Shown: positions 47,368 through 57,355 of the stretch, in pieces
How the letters are laid out: every line of letters starts with the position of its first letter
Position numbering within the stretch: position 1 is the first letter of the stretch
Source: Arthrobacter sp. S39
Lineage (GTDB): Bacteria; Actinomycetota; Actinomycetes; Actinomycetales; Micrococcaceae
DNA length: 64,000 bases
Direction of reading: 5' to 3'
NCBI RefSeq assembly: GCF_004320525.1
Contig: NZ_SIHX01000001.1
Location: 248,001-312,000, forward strand
Made by a program: the position numbers and the translations under genes
Notes under the pieces: model-generated
Databases searched by the model: none
Told to the model about the DNA's origin: nothing
Seen by the model: the letters and a program-made list of their open reading frames with translations, nothing else

Positions 47368-49050
47368 TCAGGAGAGGCCTACCGGGTTGCCTTCGCCGTC
47401 CACGTCCATGCGCATCGCCGCCGGGGCTGCGGGGAGGCCGGGCATGGTCATGACCGCACCGGTCAGGGCCACGATGAAGCCCGCACCGGTCTTCGGGATC
47501 AGGTCACGCACGTGGATGGTGAAGCCCTTCGGCGCGCCCAGCCGGGAGGCCTCGTCGCTGAACGAGTACTGGGTCTTGGCCATGCAGACGGGCAGCCCGG
47601 TCCAGCCGTTCTTTTCGATGTCGGCCAGCCGCTTCAGAGCAGGGACGGAGAAGTCCACGCCGTCTGCGCCGTAGATCTCCTGCACGATGGTCCGGATCTT
47701 CTCCTCCACAGGCAGGTCCAGCGGATAAAGGTGCCGGAAACTGTTGGGCGCGGAGACCACCGCCGCCACCTTGGCCGCGAGTTCGTCGCCCCCGTCACCG
47801 CCTCCGCCCCGGCCCCAGACGTCCGCCACCGCCGCCTGCACCCCCTCCGCCGCACACCACTCCAGCAGCCAGTCGAGCTCCTCAGAAGTGTCGGAGGAAA
47901 ACCTGTTGATGGCCACCACCGGCGTTACTCCGAACTTCTCGACGTTGTGGACGTGCCGGCGGAGGTTGGCGACGCCGGCCTGCAGCGCCTCGAGGTTGGG
48001 TTCCGTCAGCCGGTCCTTGGCCACCCCGCCGTGCATCTTCAGCGCGCGGACGGTGGCCACCACCACCACGGCGGACGGCGCCACGTCACCAACCCGGGAC
48101 TTGATGTCCATGTACTTCTCCGCCCCCAGGTCGGCCCCGAAACCGGCCTCCGTGACCACAATGTCCGCCAGCCGCCGCGCGGTCTGTGTGGCGATCAGCG
48201 AATTGCAGCCGTGCGCGATGTTGGCGAACGGTCCGCCGTGGACCAGGGCGGGAGTGCCGGCAATGGTCTGCACCAGGTTCGGCTTGATGGCTTCCTTGAG
48301 GAGCAGGGTCAGCGCGCCCTGGACGCCGAGGTCCGCCACCGTCACGGGGGAACGGTCGTACGTGTAGCCGAACGTAATCCGGCCCAGCCGCTCGCGGAGG
48401 TCGGCCAGGTCCGTGGCAAGGCAGAACACCGCCATGATCTCCGACGCCACCGTAATGTCGAAGCCGTCCTGCCGGGGCACACCCTGGGTGGGCCCGCCCA
48501 GGCCTATGATCACTTCCCGCAGCGACCTGTCGTTCATGTCCAGGACCCGCTTGAACGTCATCCGCCGGGGATCGATGTTCAGCTCGTTGCCCTGGTAAAT
48601 GTGGTTGTCCACGAGCGCCATGAGCGCGTTGTTGGCCGACGTAACCGCATGGAAGTCGCCGGTGAAGTGCAGGTTGATCTCGTCCATCGGCAGTACCTGG
48701 GAGTAGCCGCCGCCCGTCGCGCCGCCTTTCATGCCCAGGATGGGTCCAAGCGAGGGTTCCCGAAGGGCGATCATGACGTTGTGGCCGGCCCGGGCCAGCG
48801 AATCGGCCAGGCCCACGGTGGTGGTGGACTTCCCCTCGCCGGCGGGGGTGGGGGACATGGCGGAGACCAGCACCACCTTCCCTGCCGGGGCGGGGGCATC
48901 CAGCAGGGCCGGGTCGATCTTGGCTTTGTACCGCCCGTACAGTTCGAGCGCGTCCGCATTGATTCCGGCCGCTGCCGCCACTTCGCCGATGGGCCTGATC
49001 GTCGCCTGGCGCGCGATCTCAAGGTCGGTCAGCGGAATGCGTTCAGACAT
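47368..49050 (-). CDS. fhs: formate--tetrahydrofolate ligase
   Basis: A 560-residue ATP-dependent ligase that makes 10-formyl-tetrahydrofolate from formate. The nucleotide-binding stretch [20 protein letters not shown] is near residue 70. [24 protein letters not shown] and [14 protein letters not shown] are family signatures, and the length is standard. ATG with AAGGAC upstream. A very long open frame on the opposite strand (about 47176-49140) is a shadow of this gene's high-GC codons. Confidence 0.97.
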   Translation of the reverse strand: MSERIPLTDLEIARQATIRPIGEVAAAAGINADALELYGRYKAKIDPALLDAPAPAGKVVLVSAMSPTPAGEGKSTTTVGLADSLARAGHNVMIALREPSLGPILGMKGGATGGGYSQVLPMDEINLHFTGDFHAVTSANNALMALVDNHIYQGNELNIDPRRMTFKRVLDMNDRSLREVIIGLGGPTQGVPRQDGFDITVASEIMAVFCLATDLADLRERLGRITFGYTYDRSPVTVADLGVQGALTLLLKEAIKPNLVQTIAGTPALVHGGPFANIAHGCNSLIATQTARRLADIVVTEAGFGADLGAEKYMDIKSRVGDVAPSAVVVVATVRALKMHGGVAKDRLTEPNLEALQAGVANLRRHVHNVEKFGVTPVVAINRFSSDTSEELDWLLEWCAAEGVQAAVADVWGRGGGGDGGDELAAKVAAVVSAPNSFRHLYPLDLPVEEKIRTIVQEIYGADGVDFSVPALKRLADIEKNGWTGLPVCMAKTQYSFSDEASRLGAPKGFTIHVRDLIPKTGAGFIVALTGAVMTMPGLPAAPAAMRMDVDGEGNPVGLS

Positions 49051-49097
49051 CTTTGTCCTTTGTTCGGGCGGGTCGGGCGGGCGCGGTGGCGTCCGCC

Positions 49098-50363
49098 TCA
49101 GGGTGCCGGTGCAGCCGGGATCAGCCGGCCCACCAGGTGATTGTCGACGGCGGCGTGGTAGCTTTCCAGCGTGATGGCGGCGGTGCGCTGCCAGCCGGAG
49201 TTCTGGGCCCGGATGGCGGCCGCCCGCCCCATGTCTACCCGCGTCGCAGGGTCGTCATAGAGGGCTTCCAGCGCATCGGCCCAGTCCTCGGCATGGTGCC
49301 CGTCCACCAGCAGCCCGGTCAGGCCGTGGCAGATGGCCCGGGACAGCCCGCCGACGCGGGTGGCCACCACCGGCGTTCCGCACGCCTGCGCCTCAAGCGC
49401 CACGAGCCCGAAGGATTCGCTGAAGGAAGGCATCACTACCACGTCCGCGGCACGGAACCAGGCCGCCAGCTCCGGTGCGCCTACCGGCGGGAGGTGCGTG
49501 ACGACGTCGTCCATTCCCGCCTCCGTGATCAGGTGGCGGAGGTTGAAGTCCTTGTTGCCGCTGAGCGCTCCCAGGATGGTGAGCCGCAGATTGATGTCCG
49601 GGCGCCGGGCCCGCAGCTTGGCGGCCGCCTTGATCAGGATCTGCGGGCCTTTGAGCCGCTGGATGCGCCCGGCGAACAGCAGGTGGAAGGTGTCCGCCGG
49701 GATATCCCGCTCGGCACGTGACCGCGCGCGGAACGCCGGCGTGAATGTGGCAAGGTCAACCCCCGGAGCGGCGATGTCGATCTGGTCGTAGTCGGCGCCG
49801 TAGTGCGACACCAGTTCCTGGGCCTCGGCGGGAGTGTTGGCGATCAGGCGGGCGGCGCCGTCGACAATCCGGTGCTCTCCCACCTCCCGACGCCGCGGCT
49901 CCGGCTGCTCCCCGGACTCAAGCAGCAGGTTCTTGACCTTGGCCATGGTGTGCATCGTGTGGACCAGCGGCACGCCCCACAGCTCCGAAAGCTCCAGGCC
50001 GGCCACGCCCGACACCCAATAATGCGAGTGGATGACGTCGTACCGGCCGTGCGGCTGGCGCTGGCGGATCTGCTCGATCTCGGCCACCATGCTGTGCAGC
50101 AGACCGGGCAGCTCCTCCTTGGGAACCTTGTGCGGCGGGCCGGCCAGGACGTTGTGGACGCAGACGCCGGGGTCGGGATGCTCGACGGCGGGCTGGCTGG
50201 CTGAGGTGGAACGGGTGAAGATCTCCACTTCCACGCCGGTCTCGGCCAGGGCGGAGGCCAGTTCGCGGATGTAGACGTTCATCCCGCCGGCATCGCCGGA
50301 ACCTGGCTGTTCCATGGGCGAGGTGTGGAGGGAGAGCAAGGCGACCCTGCGGATCAGTGCCAC
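49098..50363 (-). CDS. mshA: D-inositol-3-phosphate glycosyltransferase
   Basis: A 421-residue GT4 enzyme that joins GlcNAc from UDP-GlcNAc to inositol-3-phosphate, the first step of mycothiol synthesis. Diagnostic stretches are [13 protein letters not shown] near the N-terminus, [16 protein letters not shown], and the C-terminal donor-site [26 protein letters not shown] start with GGAAGGAG. Mycothiol is the main thiol of actinobacteria, so the gene supports that assignment. Both substrates are supplied by pathways represented here (ino1; glmS/glmM). Confidence 0.96.
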   Translation of the reverse strand: MALIRRVALLSLHTSPMEQPGSGDAGGMNVYIRELASALAETGVEVEIFTRSTSASQPAVEHPDPGVCVHNVLAGPPHKVPKEELPGLLHSMVAEIEQIRQRQPHGRYDVIHSHYWVSGVAGLELSELWGVPLVHTMHTMAKVKNLLLESGEQPEPRRREVGEHRIVDGAARLIANTPAEAQELVSHYGADYDQIDIAAPGVDLATFTPAFRARSRAERDIPADTFHLLFAGRIQRLKGPQILIKAAAKLRARRPDINLRLTILGALSGNKDFNLRHLITEAGMDDVVTHLPPVGAPELAAWFRAADVVVMPSFSESFGLVALEAQACGTPVVATRVGGLSRAICHGLTGLLVDGHHAEDWADALEALYDDPATRVDMGRAAAIRAQNSGWQRTAAITLESYHAAVDNHLVGRLIPAAPAP

Positions 50364-50502
50364 GGCATCTCCTTCCAGCGCCGGCGCCGCGTGCGCGCCG
50401 TCAGTTATGCATCCGATAAAACACTACTCCTGACGTTAACGCTCGGCCTCCCGCCAGGTGCCCGTCGGCCCGCGTGGCGCATGTGAAGGCAACCACAGGA
50501 TG

Positions 50503-51894
50503 TCAGCGCCAGAGTTCCTTCAGCGCGGGGAAGGCCCGTTCATAGCCTTCGAGCAGGGCACCCGCCAATTCCCGGGAGTCCACCAGGGGATGCCTGGCGA
50601 AAGCGTCGAAGGCCGCGGCCCGGTCTCCGTGGGTGGCTGCCCCAACGGTGAGCTGCTCCACCTCCTTGACCCGGCGCATCAGCCTGAGTTGCTCCCGGCC
50701 CGGGGGCGACTGGGGGAGCGGCACCGCGCCGTCGGCCGTCACCGTGCAGGGGACCTCGACGACGGCGTCCGCCGGCAGCCCGGGAATGGCCGGTTTCGGC
50801 GGGGCTGCTGCCGTTGCCGGCAGGGTGTTGCGCGTGTTCAGGATCAGTTGTGTGTCACCACTGCCGCCCGCCACGGCGCGCATCACAGCCAGGGCCACAC
50901 GTTCGTAGCCGCCGCCGGCGAGGTCCTCCTCGTCGCGCTGCTCACCATGGGTGCGGGCCTCGGCCAGGTAGCCTTCCTCGCGGGAGCGGCGGGCGGCGTC
51001 CCACAGCCGGTAGGCGCGGTTTCCGGCGGTGGCGAGCCGCGGATAGAGTTCGGCCTGCTGGGCGTGGATGGACTCGCCGCGGGTCTGCGGCATGGCCCGC
51101 ATGGCCGCCGCGGCGCTGTCCAGCCGGTAGTAGTAATAGAGGTATTCGTTGGGAAGTGCGCCGAGCCCGGCAAGGAACGGCTGCGGGAACAGCCGGCCTT
51201 CCTCGAAGGTGTTCAGCGCCGCAGGGTCCGACAACAGGCCGGGCAGCAGGTCCCGGCCGCCGGACTCCAGCCGGTACAGCCAGCCCAGATGGTTCAGCCC
51301 GTAGTAGCCCACGCCGTCGAGCCTTCCGTCCTGGAGCGGAATCCCGGCGGCTTGCGCAGCCCGGTGGACGAGCCCGCCGGCCGAGTCGCAGATGCCGATC
51401 GCCTTCGGCCCGAGGACGGGCAGCAGGGCCTCGGTGACCATCCCGGCCGGGTTGGTGAAGTTGATCAGCCAGGCGTCCGGGCAGAGCTCCCGCATCTGCC
51501 GGGCGAGTTCCAGCATCCGGGGAATCGTGCGCAGGGCGTAGGAGATCCCCCCGGCTCCGGTGGTTTCCTGTCCCAGCAGGCCAAGGTCCTGCGCCACGCG
51601 TTCGTCCGCGATGCGCCCGGCCGTGCCGCCTGGGCGGATCGCCGCGAACACCATGTCCGTGCCCAGGAGCGCGTCCGGCAGCGACGTCGTGGTGCGGATC
51701 GACGGCGGCCGGTCGCCTTCCCCGGCAGGCGGGGAGGGCATGGACGCGAGGACCGCCGCGACGGCACTGAGCCGGCCGGGGTCGACGTCGTACAGCACCA
51801 GTTCGGTGGCCAGCCCCGCAAAGGCGCCCGAGCGCAGCGCCCGGTACACCAGGGGAACCCGGAATCCGCCGCCGCCGGCGATCATGAGCCGCAT
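50503..51894 (-). CDS. GH4 family glycosidase (6-phospho-beta-glucosidase type)
   Basis: A 463-residue NAD- and metal-dependent GH4 hydrolase. It starts with the dinucleotide motif IAGGGGFRVP; FTNPAGMVTEAL, the metal-ligand Cys in GICDSAGGLVHR and the metal-ligand His in YGLNHLGW are present. The family cleaves 6-phospho-glycosides by a redox mechanism. I see no PTS gene nearby, so the substrate is uncertain. It is divergent from a PfkB kinase across 70 bases, which suggests joint use of one sugar. TAGACT is 7 bases before the ATG and there is no ribosome binding site. Confidence 0.88.
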   Translation of the reverse strand: MRLMIAGGGGFRVPLVYRALRSGAFAGLATELVLYDVDPGRLSAVAAVLASMPSPPAGEGDRPPSIRTTTSLPDALLGTDMVFAAIRPGGTAGRIADERVAQDLGLLGQETTGAGGISYALRTIPRMLELARQMRELCPDAWLINFTNPAGMVTEALLPVLGPKAIGICDSAGGLVHRAAQAAGIPLQDGRLDGVGYYGLNHLGWLYRLESGGRDLLPGLLSDPAALNTFEEGRLFPQPFLAGLGALPNEYLYYYYRLDSAAAAMRAMPQTRGESIHAQQAELYPRLATAGNRAYRLWDAARRSREEGYLAEARTHGEQRDEEDLAGGGYERVALAVMRAVAGGSGDTQLILNTRNTLPATAAAPPKPAIPGLPADAVVEVPCTVTADGAVPLPQSPPGREQLRLMRRVKEVEQLTVGAATHGDRAAAFDAFARHPLVDSRELAGALLEGYERAFPALKELWR

Positions 51895-51901
51895 AACCAG
51901 C

Positions 51902-51907
51902 AGTCTA
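51902..51907 (-). promoter_or_regulatory. -10 box for leaderless GH4 gene
   Basis: Minus-strand TAGACT ends 7 bases before the ATG at 51894, in the 70-base divergent gap with the PfkB gene. Confidence 0.45.
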
Positions 51908-51951
51908 GGCCCGACGGCGGGTCGCCCCTATCGCATGGGGGCGGCAGGGCG

Positions 51952-51957
51952 TATCGT
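51952..51957 (+). promoter_or_regulatory. -10 box for leaderless PfkB kinase gene
   Basis: TATCGT ends 7 bases before the ATG at 51965, with no ribosome binding site. It mirrors the GH4 box on the other strand. Confidence 0.45.
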
Positions 51958-51964
51958 GCCGGAC

Positions 51965-53056
51965 ATGGACGCCATCCCCGCCCGCCGCTTCGACCCGCTC
52001 TCCGCCGTCCGCACGCCGTCGGACGGTGAGTTCGACCTGATCCTCGCCGGAACGGTGTTCCAGGACATCATTTTCACCGGGCTGCCGCACGCGCCGGAAC
52101 CCGGAACGGAGATCTGGAGCGAGGGCATGGGCAGCTGCCCCGGCGGCGTGGCCAACCAGGCCATCGCCGCGGCCCGTCTGGGTCTCAAGACGGGCCTGGC
52201 CGCCGCGTTCGGCGACGACGGCTACGGCGACTACAACTGGAAGATCCTGGCCGGGCAGGAGCATGTGGACCTCAGCCTGTCGCGCCGCATCCCCGGGTGG
52301 CACTCCCCGGTCACCGTATCCCTGAGCGTCCAGAAGGACCGCTCGCTGGTGACGCACGGGCACCCGGCCCCGGTGACGTCGTCGGAGCTGATCGGCACGC
52401 CGCCGCCGGCGCTCGCAGGCATCGCCGAACTGGACCTTGAGATTGAACCCTGGGCGGTGGAAGCGCACCAGTCCGGGGTCAAGCTCTTCGGCGACGTCGG
52501 CTGGGACCCCAGCGGCAAGTGGTCCCCGGTCCGGCTCGAAAACCTGCAGTACTTCCACGCGTTCCTGCCCAACCAGCGCGAGGCCATGGCGTTCACCGGC
52601 AAGGACGACCCCTGGGCCGCGCTCTATGCCCTGGCAGACCGCGTGCCCGTGGCCGTGGTGACACTCGGCGCGCAGGGTGCCATGGCTGTCGACTCCGAGA
52701 GCGGCGAGGAGGAGTGGGTGCCGTCGCTGCCGGTCTCGGCGTTCGACCCCACCGGCGCCGGCGACTGCTTTGACGCCGCGTTCATCGTGGGCAGCCTCGC
52801 GGGCTGGCCGCTGGGGAACCGGCTCCGCTTCGCGAACCTGTGCGCGTCGCTGGCCGTCCAGGAGGTGGGCGGTTCGCTCGCGGCCCCTGGCTGGGGCGAC
52901 ATCGCCGACTGGTGGCAGCGGGCCAACGCCCGGCGGGAACGCCAGAGCAGCCAGTGGCTTCGCCGCTACGGCTTCCTCGAAGAGATCATCCGGGACGTCC
53001 CGCTGGCCGCCCAGCGCCGGGCCACCGCCACGATCGCGCACCTCTCCGACGCCTGA
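51965..53056 (+). CDS. PfkB-family carbohydrate kinase
   Basis: A 363-residue ribokinase-fold sugar kinase. The N-terminal signature is GSCPGGVANQAIAAARLGLKTGLAAAFGDDGYG, and the C-terminal one DPTGAGDCFDAAF carries the catalytic Asp267. The substrate is not identifiable from the motifs. The true start is the ATG at 51965, with TATCGT upstream; the frame is open to 51560 but overlaps the GH4 gene there. It is divergent from GH4, and the two may form a small glycoside-use unit. Confidence 0.88.
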   Translation: MDAIPARRFDPLSAVRTPSDGEFDLILAGTVFQDIIFTGLPHAPEPGTEIWSEGMGSCPGGVANQAIAAARLGLKTGLAAAFGDDGYGDYNWKILAGQEHVDLSLSRRIPGWHSPVTVSLSVQKDRSLVTHGHPAPVTSSELIGTPPPALAGIAELDLEIEPWAVEAHQSGVKLFGDVGWDPSGKWSPVRLENLQYFHAFLPNQREAMAFTGKDDPWAALYALADRVPVAVVTLGAQGAMAVDSESGEEEWVPSLPVSAFDPTGAGDCFDAAFIVGSLAGWPLGNRLRFANLCASLAVQEVGGSLAAPGWGDIADWWQRANARRERQSSQWLRRYGFLEEIIRDVPLAAQRRATATIAHLSDA

Positions 53057-53127
53057 AGCGCAGGGTTTGCCGGGGCGCCTGGGCCCCGCGATTATCGGGC
53101 CGTGATTTGCGGCTGGGCCGCCCGCAC

Positions 53128-53133
53128 TAGAAT
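53128..53133 (+). promoter_or_regulatory. -10 box for leaderless alr
   Basis: TAGAAT ends 7 bases before the GTG at 53141, with no ribosome binding site in ATCACTAAG. It is the clearest example of the recurring arrangement in this window. Confidence 0.55.
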
Positions 53134-53140
53134 CACTAAG

Positions 53141-54370
53141 GTGACTTACCCCGTAGCAACCGGTGACTTCAGCGCAGCCCCAGGAGCGGATCCGCTCTAC
53201 GAACGCTCCGCCGTCATCGACCTGGACGCCATCCGCCACAATGTCCGCAGGCTTGCCGCCGCGGCATCGCCAGCGAAGGTCATGGCGGTGGTCAAGGCCG
53301 ACGCATACGGCCACGGCGCCGTTCCCGTAGCCCGGGCCGCCCTCGAAGCAGGGGCCTCCTGGCTGGGCGTCGCCCACATCTCCGAAGCCCTCGCCCTGCG
53401 GACCGCGGGGATCGACGCGCCCATGCTGGCGTGGCTGCACACCACGGAAAGCAACTTCGGCGCGGCCGTGGCTGCCGGCGTCGACATCGGCTGCTCCGGC
53501 TGGGAGCTGGACAAGATCGTGGCCGCCGCCCGCGAACAGGAACGCCCGGCCCGGATCCACCTCAAGGTGGACACCGGCCTGGGCCGGAACGGCGTCACCC
53601 TCGAAGGCTGGGACCACCTGGTGGGCGAGGCCCTCGAATACCAGGACCAGGGGCTCCTGCGCGTCGTCGGCATCTTTTCCCACCTGTCCGTCGCCGACGA
53701 ACCCGAGCGGCCTGAAACCGACGAGCAGCTGGCGGCCTTCCGCGAGGTGCTGGCCGTGGCCGAGGACGCCGGCGTGGATCCCGAGGTCCGCCACCTGGCG
53801 AACACTCCCGCAACGCTGTCCCGGCCGGACACCCACTTCGACCTGGTCCGCGTGGGGCTGGGCATCTACGGCCTTTCACCGTTCGAGGGCCAGACATCCG
53901 CCGAACTCGGCCTGCGCCCGGCCATGACACTGCGGACCCTCGTGTCGCAGTGCAAGCACGTGCCGGCCGGGCAGGGCGTTTCCTACGGCCTCCGCTACCA
54001 CACCACCAGCCCCAGCACCCTGGCGCTGATCCCCGTGGGCTACGCGGACGGCATCCCTCGCGTGGCCACCGGCGGTCCGGTCCGGGTGGCGGGCCGCACG
54101 TATCCCGTAGTGGGACGGATCGCCATGGACCAGATGGTCATCGACCTGGGCGACGCGGTCCCCGCCGGTGCGGGCCTGCTGGGCGCCGAGGCAGAGCTTT
54201 TTGGCAGCGGGTCCGACGGCGGCCCAACGGCCGACGACTGGGCGCTCGCCGCCGGAACGAACAACTACGAGATCGTGACCCGGATCAGTCCACGGGTTCC
54301 GCGCCGGTTCATCAACGAGGCCTTCGTTGCGCCCGGGTCCGGGAAGCAGCCCCGCCATGAGCCGGCCTGA
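53141..54370 (+). CDS. alr: alanine racemase
   Basis: A 409-residue PLP enzyme that makes D-alanine for peptidoglycan. The PLP lysine is Lys52 in AVVKADAYGHGA; the catalytic Tyr is in GQGVSYGLRYHT; VGRIAMDQMVIDLGD is conserved. The GTG at 53141 is used; the frame is open to 53102. Its 3' end overlaps tsaE by 14 bases and starts the alr-tsaE-tsaB-rimI-tsaD operon common in actinobacteria. Confidence 0.96.
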   Translation: MTYPVATGDFSAAPGADPLYERSAVIDLDAIRHNVRRLAAAASPAKVMAVVKADAYGHGAVPVARAALEAGASWLGVAHISEALALRTAGIDAPMLAWLHTTESNFGAAVAAGVDIGCSGWELDKIVAAAREQERPARIHLKVDTGLGRNGVTLEGWDHLVGEALEYQDQGLLRVVGIFSHLSVADEPERPETDEQLAAFREVLAVAEDAGVDPEVRHLANTPATLSRPDTHFDLVRVGLGIYGLSPFEGQTSAELGLRPAMTLRTLVSQCKHVPAGQGVSYGLRYHTTSPSTLALIPVGYADGIPRVATGGPVRVAGRTYPVVGRIAMDQMVIDLGDAVPAGAGLLGAEAELFGSGSDGGPTADDWALAAGTNNYEIVTRISPRVPRRFINEAFVAPGSGKQPRHEPA

Positions 54371-54974
54371 GGCCGGCGTCGGCTCCGCAGCCAACTGGGA
54401 ACTGACGCTCAGCGTGTCGACGGCGGACCAGACCCACGGGCTCGCTGCGGCTTTGGCGTCGGAACTGGATGCCGGGGACCTGCTGGTGCTGACCGGTGAG
54501 CTGGGTGCCGGCAAGACCACGTTCACCCAGGGCCTGGGTGAGGGCCTGGGGGTGCGGTCCGGCGTTATTTCGCCGACCTTTGTCCTGGTCCGCATCCACC
54601 CCAACCTGCCAGACGGTCCCCGACCCGGGGGCCCGGACCTGGTCCACGTGGACGCCTACCGGCTGGGATCGGCGTCGGAAATTGACGACATCGACCTGGA
54701 GAACACCATGGACTCGGCCGTGACGGTGGTGGAATGGGGCCGCGGCCGGGTGGAACACCTGAGCGAGAGCCGGCTCGAGGTTGACCTGCACCGCACCATT
54801 GGACTGCCCGCAACGGAACCGCACCCGGCAGCCGGCGCCCGCGAAGGGGAACCAGAGGTCCTGGACTTTGATACGGACGACGACGACGAGCCCCGCACGA
54901 TCGTGATGCGCGGCTTCGGTCCGCGCTGGGCGGCCAGGCCAGCCCTTGGCGGAATCACCGAAGGGACACCCTGA
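54357..54974 (+). CDS. tsaE: tRNA t6A biosynthesis ATPase TsaE
   Basis: A 205-residue P-loop ATPase that supports the TsaB-TsaD complex in making threonylcarbamoyl-adenosine-37 of tRNA. Walker A is GELGAGKTT (Lys53), with ISPTFVLVRIHPN and HVDAYRLGS after it. The last ~65 residues, with an acidic run (DFDTDDDDEP), are longer than in the compact family form. ATG at 54357 inside alr. The stop TGA overlaps the tsaB ATG (TGATG). Confidence 0.93.
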   Translation: MSRPEAGVGSAANWELTLSVSTADQTHGLAAALASELDAGDLLVLTGELGAGKTTFTQGLGEGLGVRSGVISPTFVLVRIHPNLPDGPRPGGPDLVHVDAYRLGSASEIDDIDLENTMDSAVTVVEWGRGRVEHLSESRLEVDLHRTIGLPATEPHPAAGAREGEPEVLDFDTDDDDEPRTIVMRGFGPRWAARPALGGITEGTP

Positions 54975-55645
54975 TGCTCATACTTGCGATCGACACCTCA
55001 GCCGTGGCCAGCGCCGCGCTCGTGTCAGACGATGCCCTGGAGGGAGTCGTGGCCAGCTTCGCCACCGAGGACACCCGCAGCCACGCCGAGGTGCTAGCCC
55101 CGGGCATCGACGACCTCCTCGCCTCGGCAGGTGTCTCGGGGAGCGACGTCGATGCCATCGTCACCGGCGTGGGCCCCGGCCCGTTCACGGGCCTGCGGTC
55201 CGGCATCGCCACTGCCCGCACTTTGGCCTTCGTCTGGAACAAACCCCTGTACGGCATGATGAGCCTCGACGCCGTGGCCCTGGAGGTTGCCGAGTCCACC
55301 GATGCGGTGCCCGAATTCCTGGTGGTCACCGATGCACGCCGGAAAGAGGTCTACTGGGCCCGCTACAGCCTGGCGGACGGGCAGCTGCCGCAGCTGGAAG
55401 ACGGACCGCACGTGGGCTTCGCGGCGGACCTCCCGGACCTGCCCGCCTTCGGTGCCGGCGCGGGCCTGTACTCCGATGCGCTCAAGGCCAACCCCGCGTT
55501 CAGCTCCGAACAGCCCGACGCCCTGTACCTGGGCCAGTTCGCGCTGGCCCGGCTTGCAGCGGGTGACCCGCTGCCTGATTCCACACCCCTGTACCTGCGC
55601 GAATCCGACGCGCAGGTCCCCGGGCCGCGGAAGCGGGCGCTGTGA
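54974..55645 (+). CDS. tsaB: tRNA t6A biosynthesis protein TsaB
   Basis: A 223-residue inactive homologue of TsaD that forms a heterodimer with it. The N-terminus ILAIDTSAVASAALVSDD and the region TGVGPGPFTGLRSGIATARTLAF are diagnostic. It is coupled to tsaE by TGATG and to rimI by GTGA. Confidence 0.94.
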   Translation: MLILAIDTSAVASAALVSDDALEGVVASFATEDTRSHAEVLAPGIDDLLASAGVSGSDVDAIVTGVGPGPFTGLRSGIATARTLAFVWNKPLYGMMSLDAVALEVAESTDAVPEFLVVTDARRKEVYWARYSLADGQLPQLEDGPHVGFAADLPDLPAFGAGAGLYSDALKANPAFSSEQPDALYLGQFALARLAAGDPLPDSTPLYLRESDAQVPGPRKRAL

Positions 55646-56151
55646 GCACCCCGGCCGTGCCCGGCGCTGACGGGGTGGTCCTGCGCGACATGACGCTCGA
55701 CGATGTGCCCGCCGTCAACATCCTGGAACAAAGGCTGTTCCCCGCCGATGCCTGGCCCCTCCACATGTTCTTCGACGAACTGTCGCAGACTGACACCCGC
55801 CGTTACCTGGTGGCCGAAACAGCATCCGGGATCGTGGGCTACGCCGGCCTGATGTGCATCGAGCCCATCGCGGACGTCCAGACCATCGCCGTCGTGCCTG
55901 AATTCGAAGGCCGGGGGATCGGCTCAGCCCTGCTGACCCGCCTCATCGGGGAAGCCGGACAGCGCGGCGCCCAGGACGTCCTACTGGAGGTCCGCGCGGA
56001 CAACCCGCGGGCCCAGCAGCTGTACCTGCGCTTCGGGTTCGTGCAGATCCATGTCCGCCGCCGGTACTACCGCGACGGCGTGGACGCCCTGATCATGCGG
56101 CTCCAGCTCACCCCCGACCAGGCCCCCACCACGGAAGCAGACCAGCCATGA
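55642..56151 (+). CDS. rimI: ribosomal protein S18-alanine N-acetyltransferase
   Basis: A 169-residue GNAT acetyltransferase of the RimI type. The acetyl-CoA loop is [17 protein letters not shown], and the later [21 protein letters not shown] is typical. GTG start overlapping tsaB by 4 bases; the stop overlaps tsaD (ATGA). In vivo it acetylates the N-terminus of S18 and possibly other proteins. Its place between tsaB and tsaD is a conserved arrangement. Confidence 0.92.
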   Translation: MSTPAVPGADGVVLRDMTLDDVPAVNILEQRLFPADAWPLHMFFDELSQTDTRRYLVAETASGIVGYAGLMCIEPIADVQTIAVVPEFEGRGIGSALLTRLIGEAGQRGAQDVLLEVRADNPRAQQLYLRFGFVQIHVRRRYYRDGVDALIMRLQLTPDQAPTTEADQP

Positions 56152-57266
56152 ACCGCCAGCAGCCCCTGGTACTGGGCATCGAATCGTCCTGCGACGAGAC
56201 CGGCGTCGGGATCGTCCGCGGAACCACCCTGCTGACCAACACCGTCTCCTCGTCCATGGACGAACACGTCCGCTTCGGCGGGGTGATCCCGGAGATCGCC
56301 TCCCGCGCGCACCTGGATGCCTTTGTCCCCACACTGCGGCAGGCCCTTGACGACGCCGGCGTGGAACTGGACGACATCGACGCCATTGCGGTCACGTCGG
56401 GACCAGGACTCGCCGGGGCGCTGATGGTGGGCGTCTGCGCCGCCAAGGCCCTGGCCGTGGCCACAGGCAAGCCACTGTACGCGATCAACCACCTGGTGGC
56501 GCATGTGGGCGTGGGACTCCTGGACGGCAAGTCGCCTGCCAGCGCTTCGGGTGGAGTTGGTTCAGGCGTCGCCCCGCGGCTGCCGGACAACCTCGGCGCC
56601 CTGCTGGTGTCCGGCGGGCACACCGAGATCCTCAAGATCAACAGCATCACCGACGACGTGCAGCTGCTGGGCTCCACGATCGACGACGCCGCCGGCGAAG
56701 CCTACGACAAGGTGGCCCGCATCCTGGGCCTCGGCTATCCGGGCGGTCCCGCCATCGACAGGCTGGCCAAGACCGGCAACCCCAAAGCCATCCGGTTCCC
56801 GCGGGGACTGAGCCAGCCCAAATACATGGGGTCCGCCGAGGAACCGGGCCCGCACCGCTATGACTGGTCCTTCAGCGGCCTCAAAACCGCCGTTGCCCGG
56901 TGCGTCGAGCAGTTCGAGGCCCGCGGCGAGGAGGTGCCGGTGGCAGACATCGCGGCCGCGTTCCAGGAAGCCGTGGTGGACGTGATCACGTCAAAGGCCG
57001 TGCTGGCCTGCCGCGAGAACGGAATCAAGGATGTCCTGCTGGGCGGTGGCGTGGCTGCCAATTCCAGGTTGCGCGAACTGACCGGCCAGCGCTGTGCGTC
57101 CGCCGGGATCCGGCTCCATGTTCCGCCGCTGGACCTCTGCACGGACAACGGTGCCATGGTGGCCGCCCTCGGCGCGCAGCTGGTCATGGCCGGGGTGGCG
57201 CCCAGCGGCATCCGCTTCGCGCCGGACTCCTCCATGCCGGTCACCGCGGTGTCACTGCCCGCCTGA
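56148..57266 (+). CDS. tsaD: tRNA N6-adenosine threonylcarbamoyltransferase
   Basis: A 372-residue TsaD, the catalytic subunit that moves the threonylcarbamoyl group to A37 of t[18 protein letters not shown] is at the N-terminus, the metal-binding HxxxH is in NHLVAHV, and the ASKH-fold nucleotide loop GGHTEIL and the late [12 protein letters not shown] are present. A short insert near residues 125-145 ([15 protein letters not shown]) is typical of high-GC lineages. It is the last gene of the operon, followed by a palindromic repeat. Confidence 0.96.
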   Translation: MNRQQPLVLGIESSCDETGVGIVRGTTLLTNTVSSSMDEHVRFGGVIPEIASRAHLDAFVPTLRQALDDAGVELDDIDAIAVTSGPGLAGALMVGVCAAKALAVATGKPLYAINHLVAHVGVGLLDGKSPASASGGVGSGVAPRLPDNLGALLVSGGHTEILKINSITDDVQLLGSTIDDAAGEAYDKVARILGLGYPGGPAIDRLAKTGNPKAIRFPRGLSQPKYMGSAEEPGPHRYDWSFSGLKTAVARCVEQFEARGEEVPVADIAAAFQEAVVDVITSKAVLACRENGIKDVLLGGGVAANSRLRELTGQRCASAGIRLHVPPLDLCTDNGAMVAALGAQLVMAGVAPSGIRFAPDSSMPVTAVSLPA

Positions 57267-57286
57267 CCTTCACGCCTTAAACCAAC

Positions 57287-57346
57287 TTGCTCTATCACCT
57301 TTGGTCCCCAAACCACGGGTTTAACGACCATAGGTGATAGAGCAAC
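57287..57346. repeat. dispersed palindromic repeat, copy 3
   Basis: A 60-base element: TTGCTCTATCACCTTTGGTC and its complement GACCATAGGTGATAGAGCAA, one mismatch, with the centre CCCCAAACC.CGGGTTTAA as in copy 1. It lies between the convergent tsaD and YbdK-type genes, so it may end both transcripts. Confidence 0.85.
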
Positions 57347-57355
57347 GGGTGAAAT

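Noticed and set aside
47176..49140. A 654-residue open frame on the plus strand, antisense to fhs
   Set aside because: It is a shadow of high-GC third-position bias; its residues are low-complexity Arg/Gly/His-rich with no domain, while the minus strand encodes a textbook fhs.
50458..52029. A 523-residue plus-strand open frame antisense to the GH4 gene
   Set aside because: Gly/Arg/Gln-rich with no recognisable domain; GH4 on the other strand has all its metal and NAD motifs.
51905..53836. A 643-residue minus-strand open frame across the PfkB gene and alr
   Set aside because: Composition is typical of an antisense shadow, and both plus-strand genes have intact diagnostic motifs.
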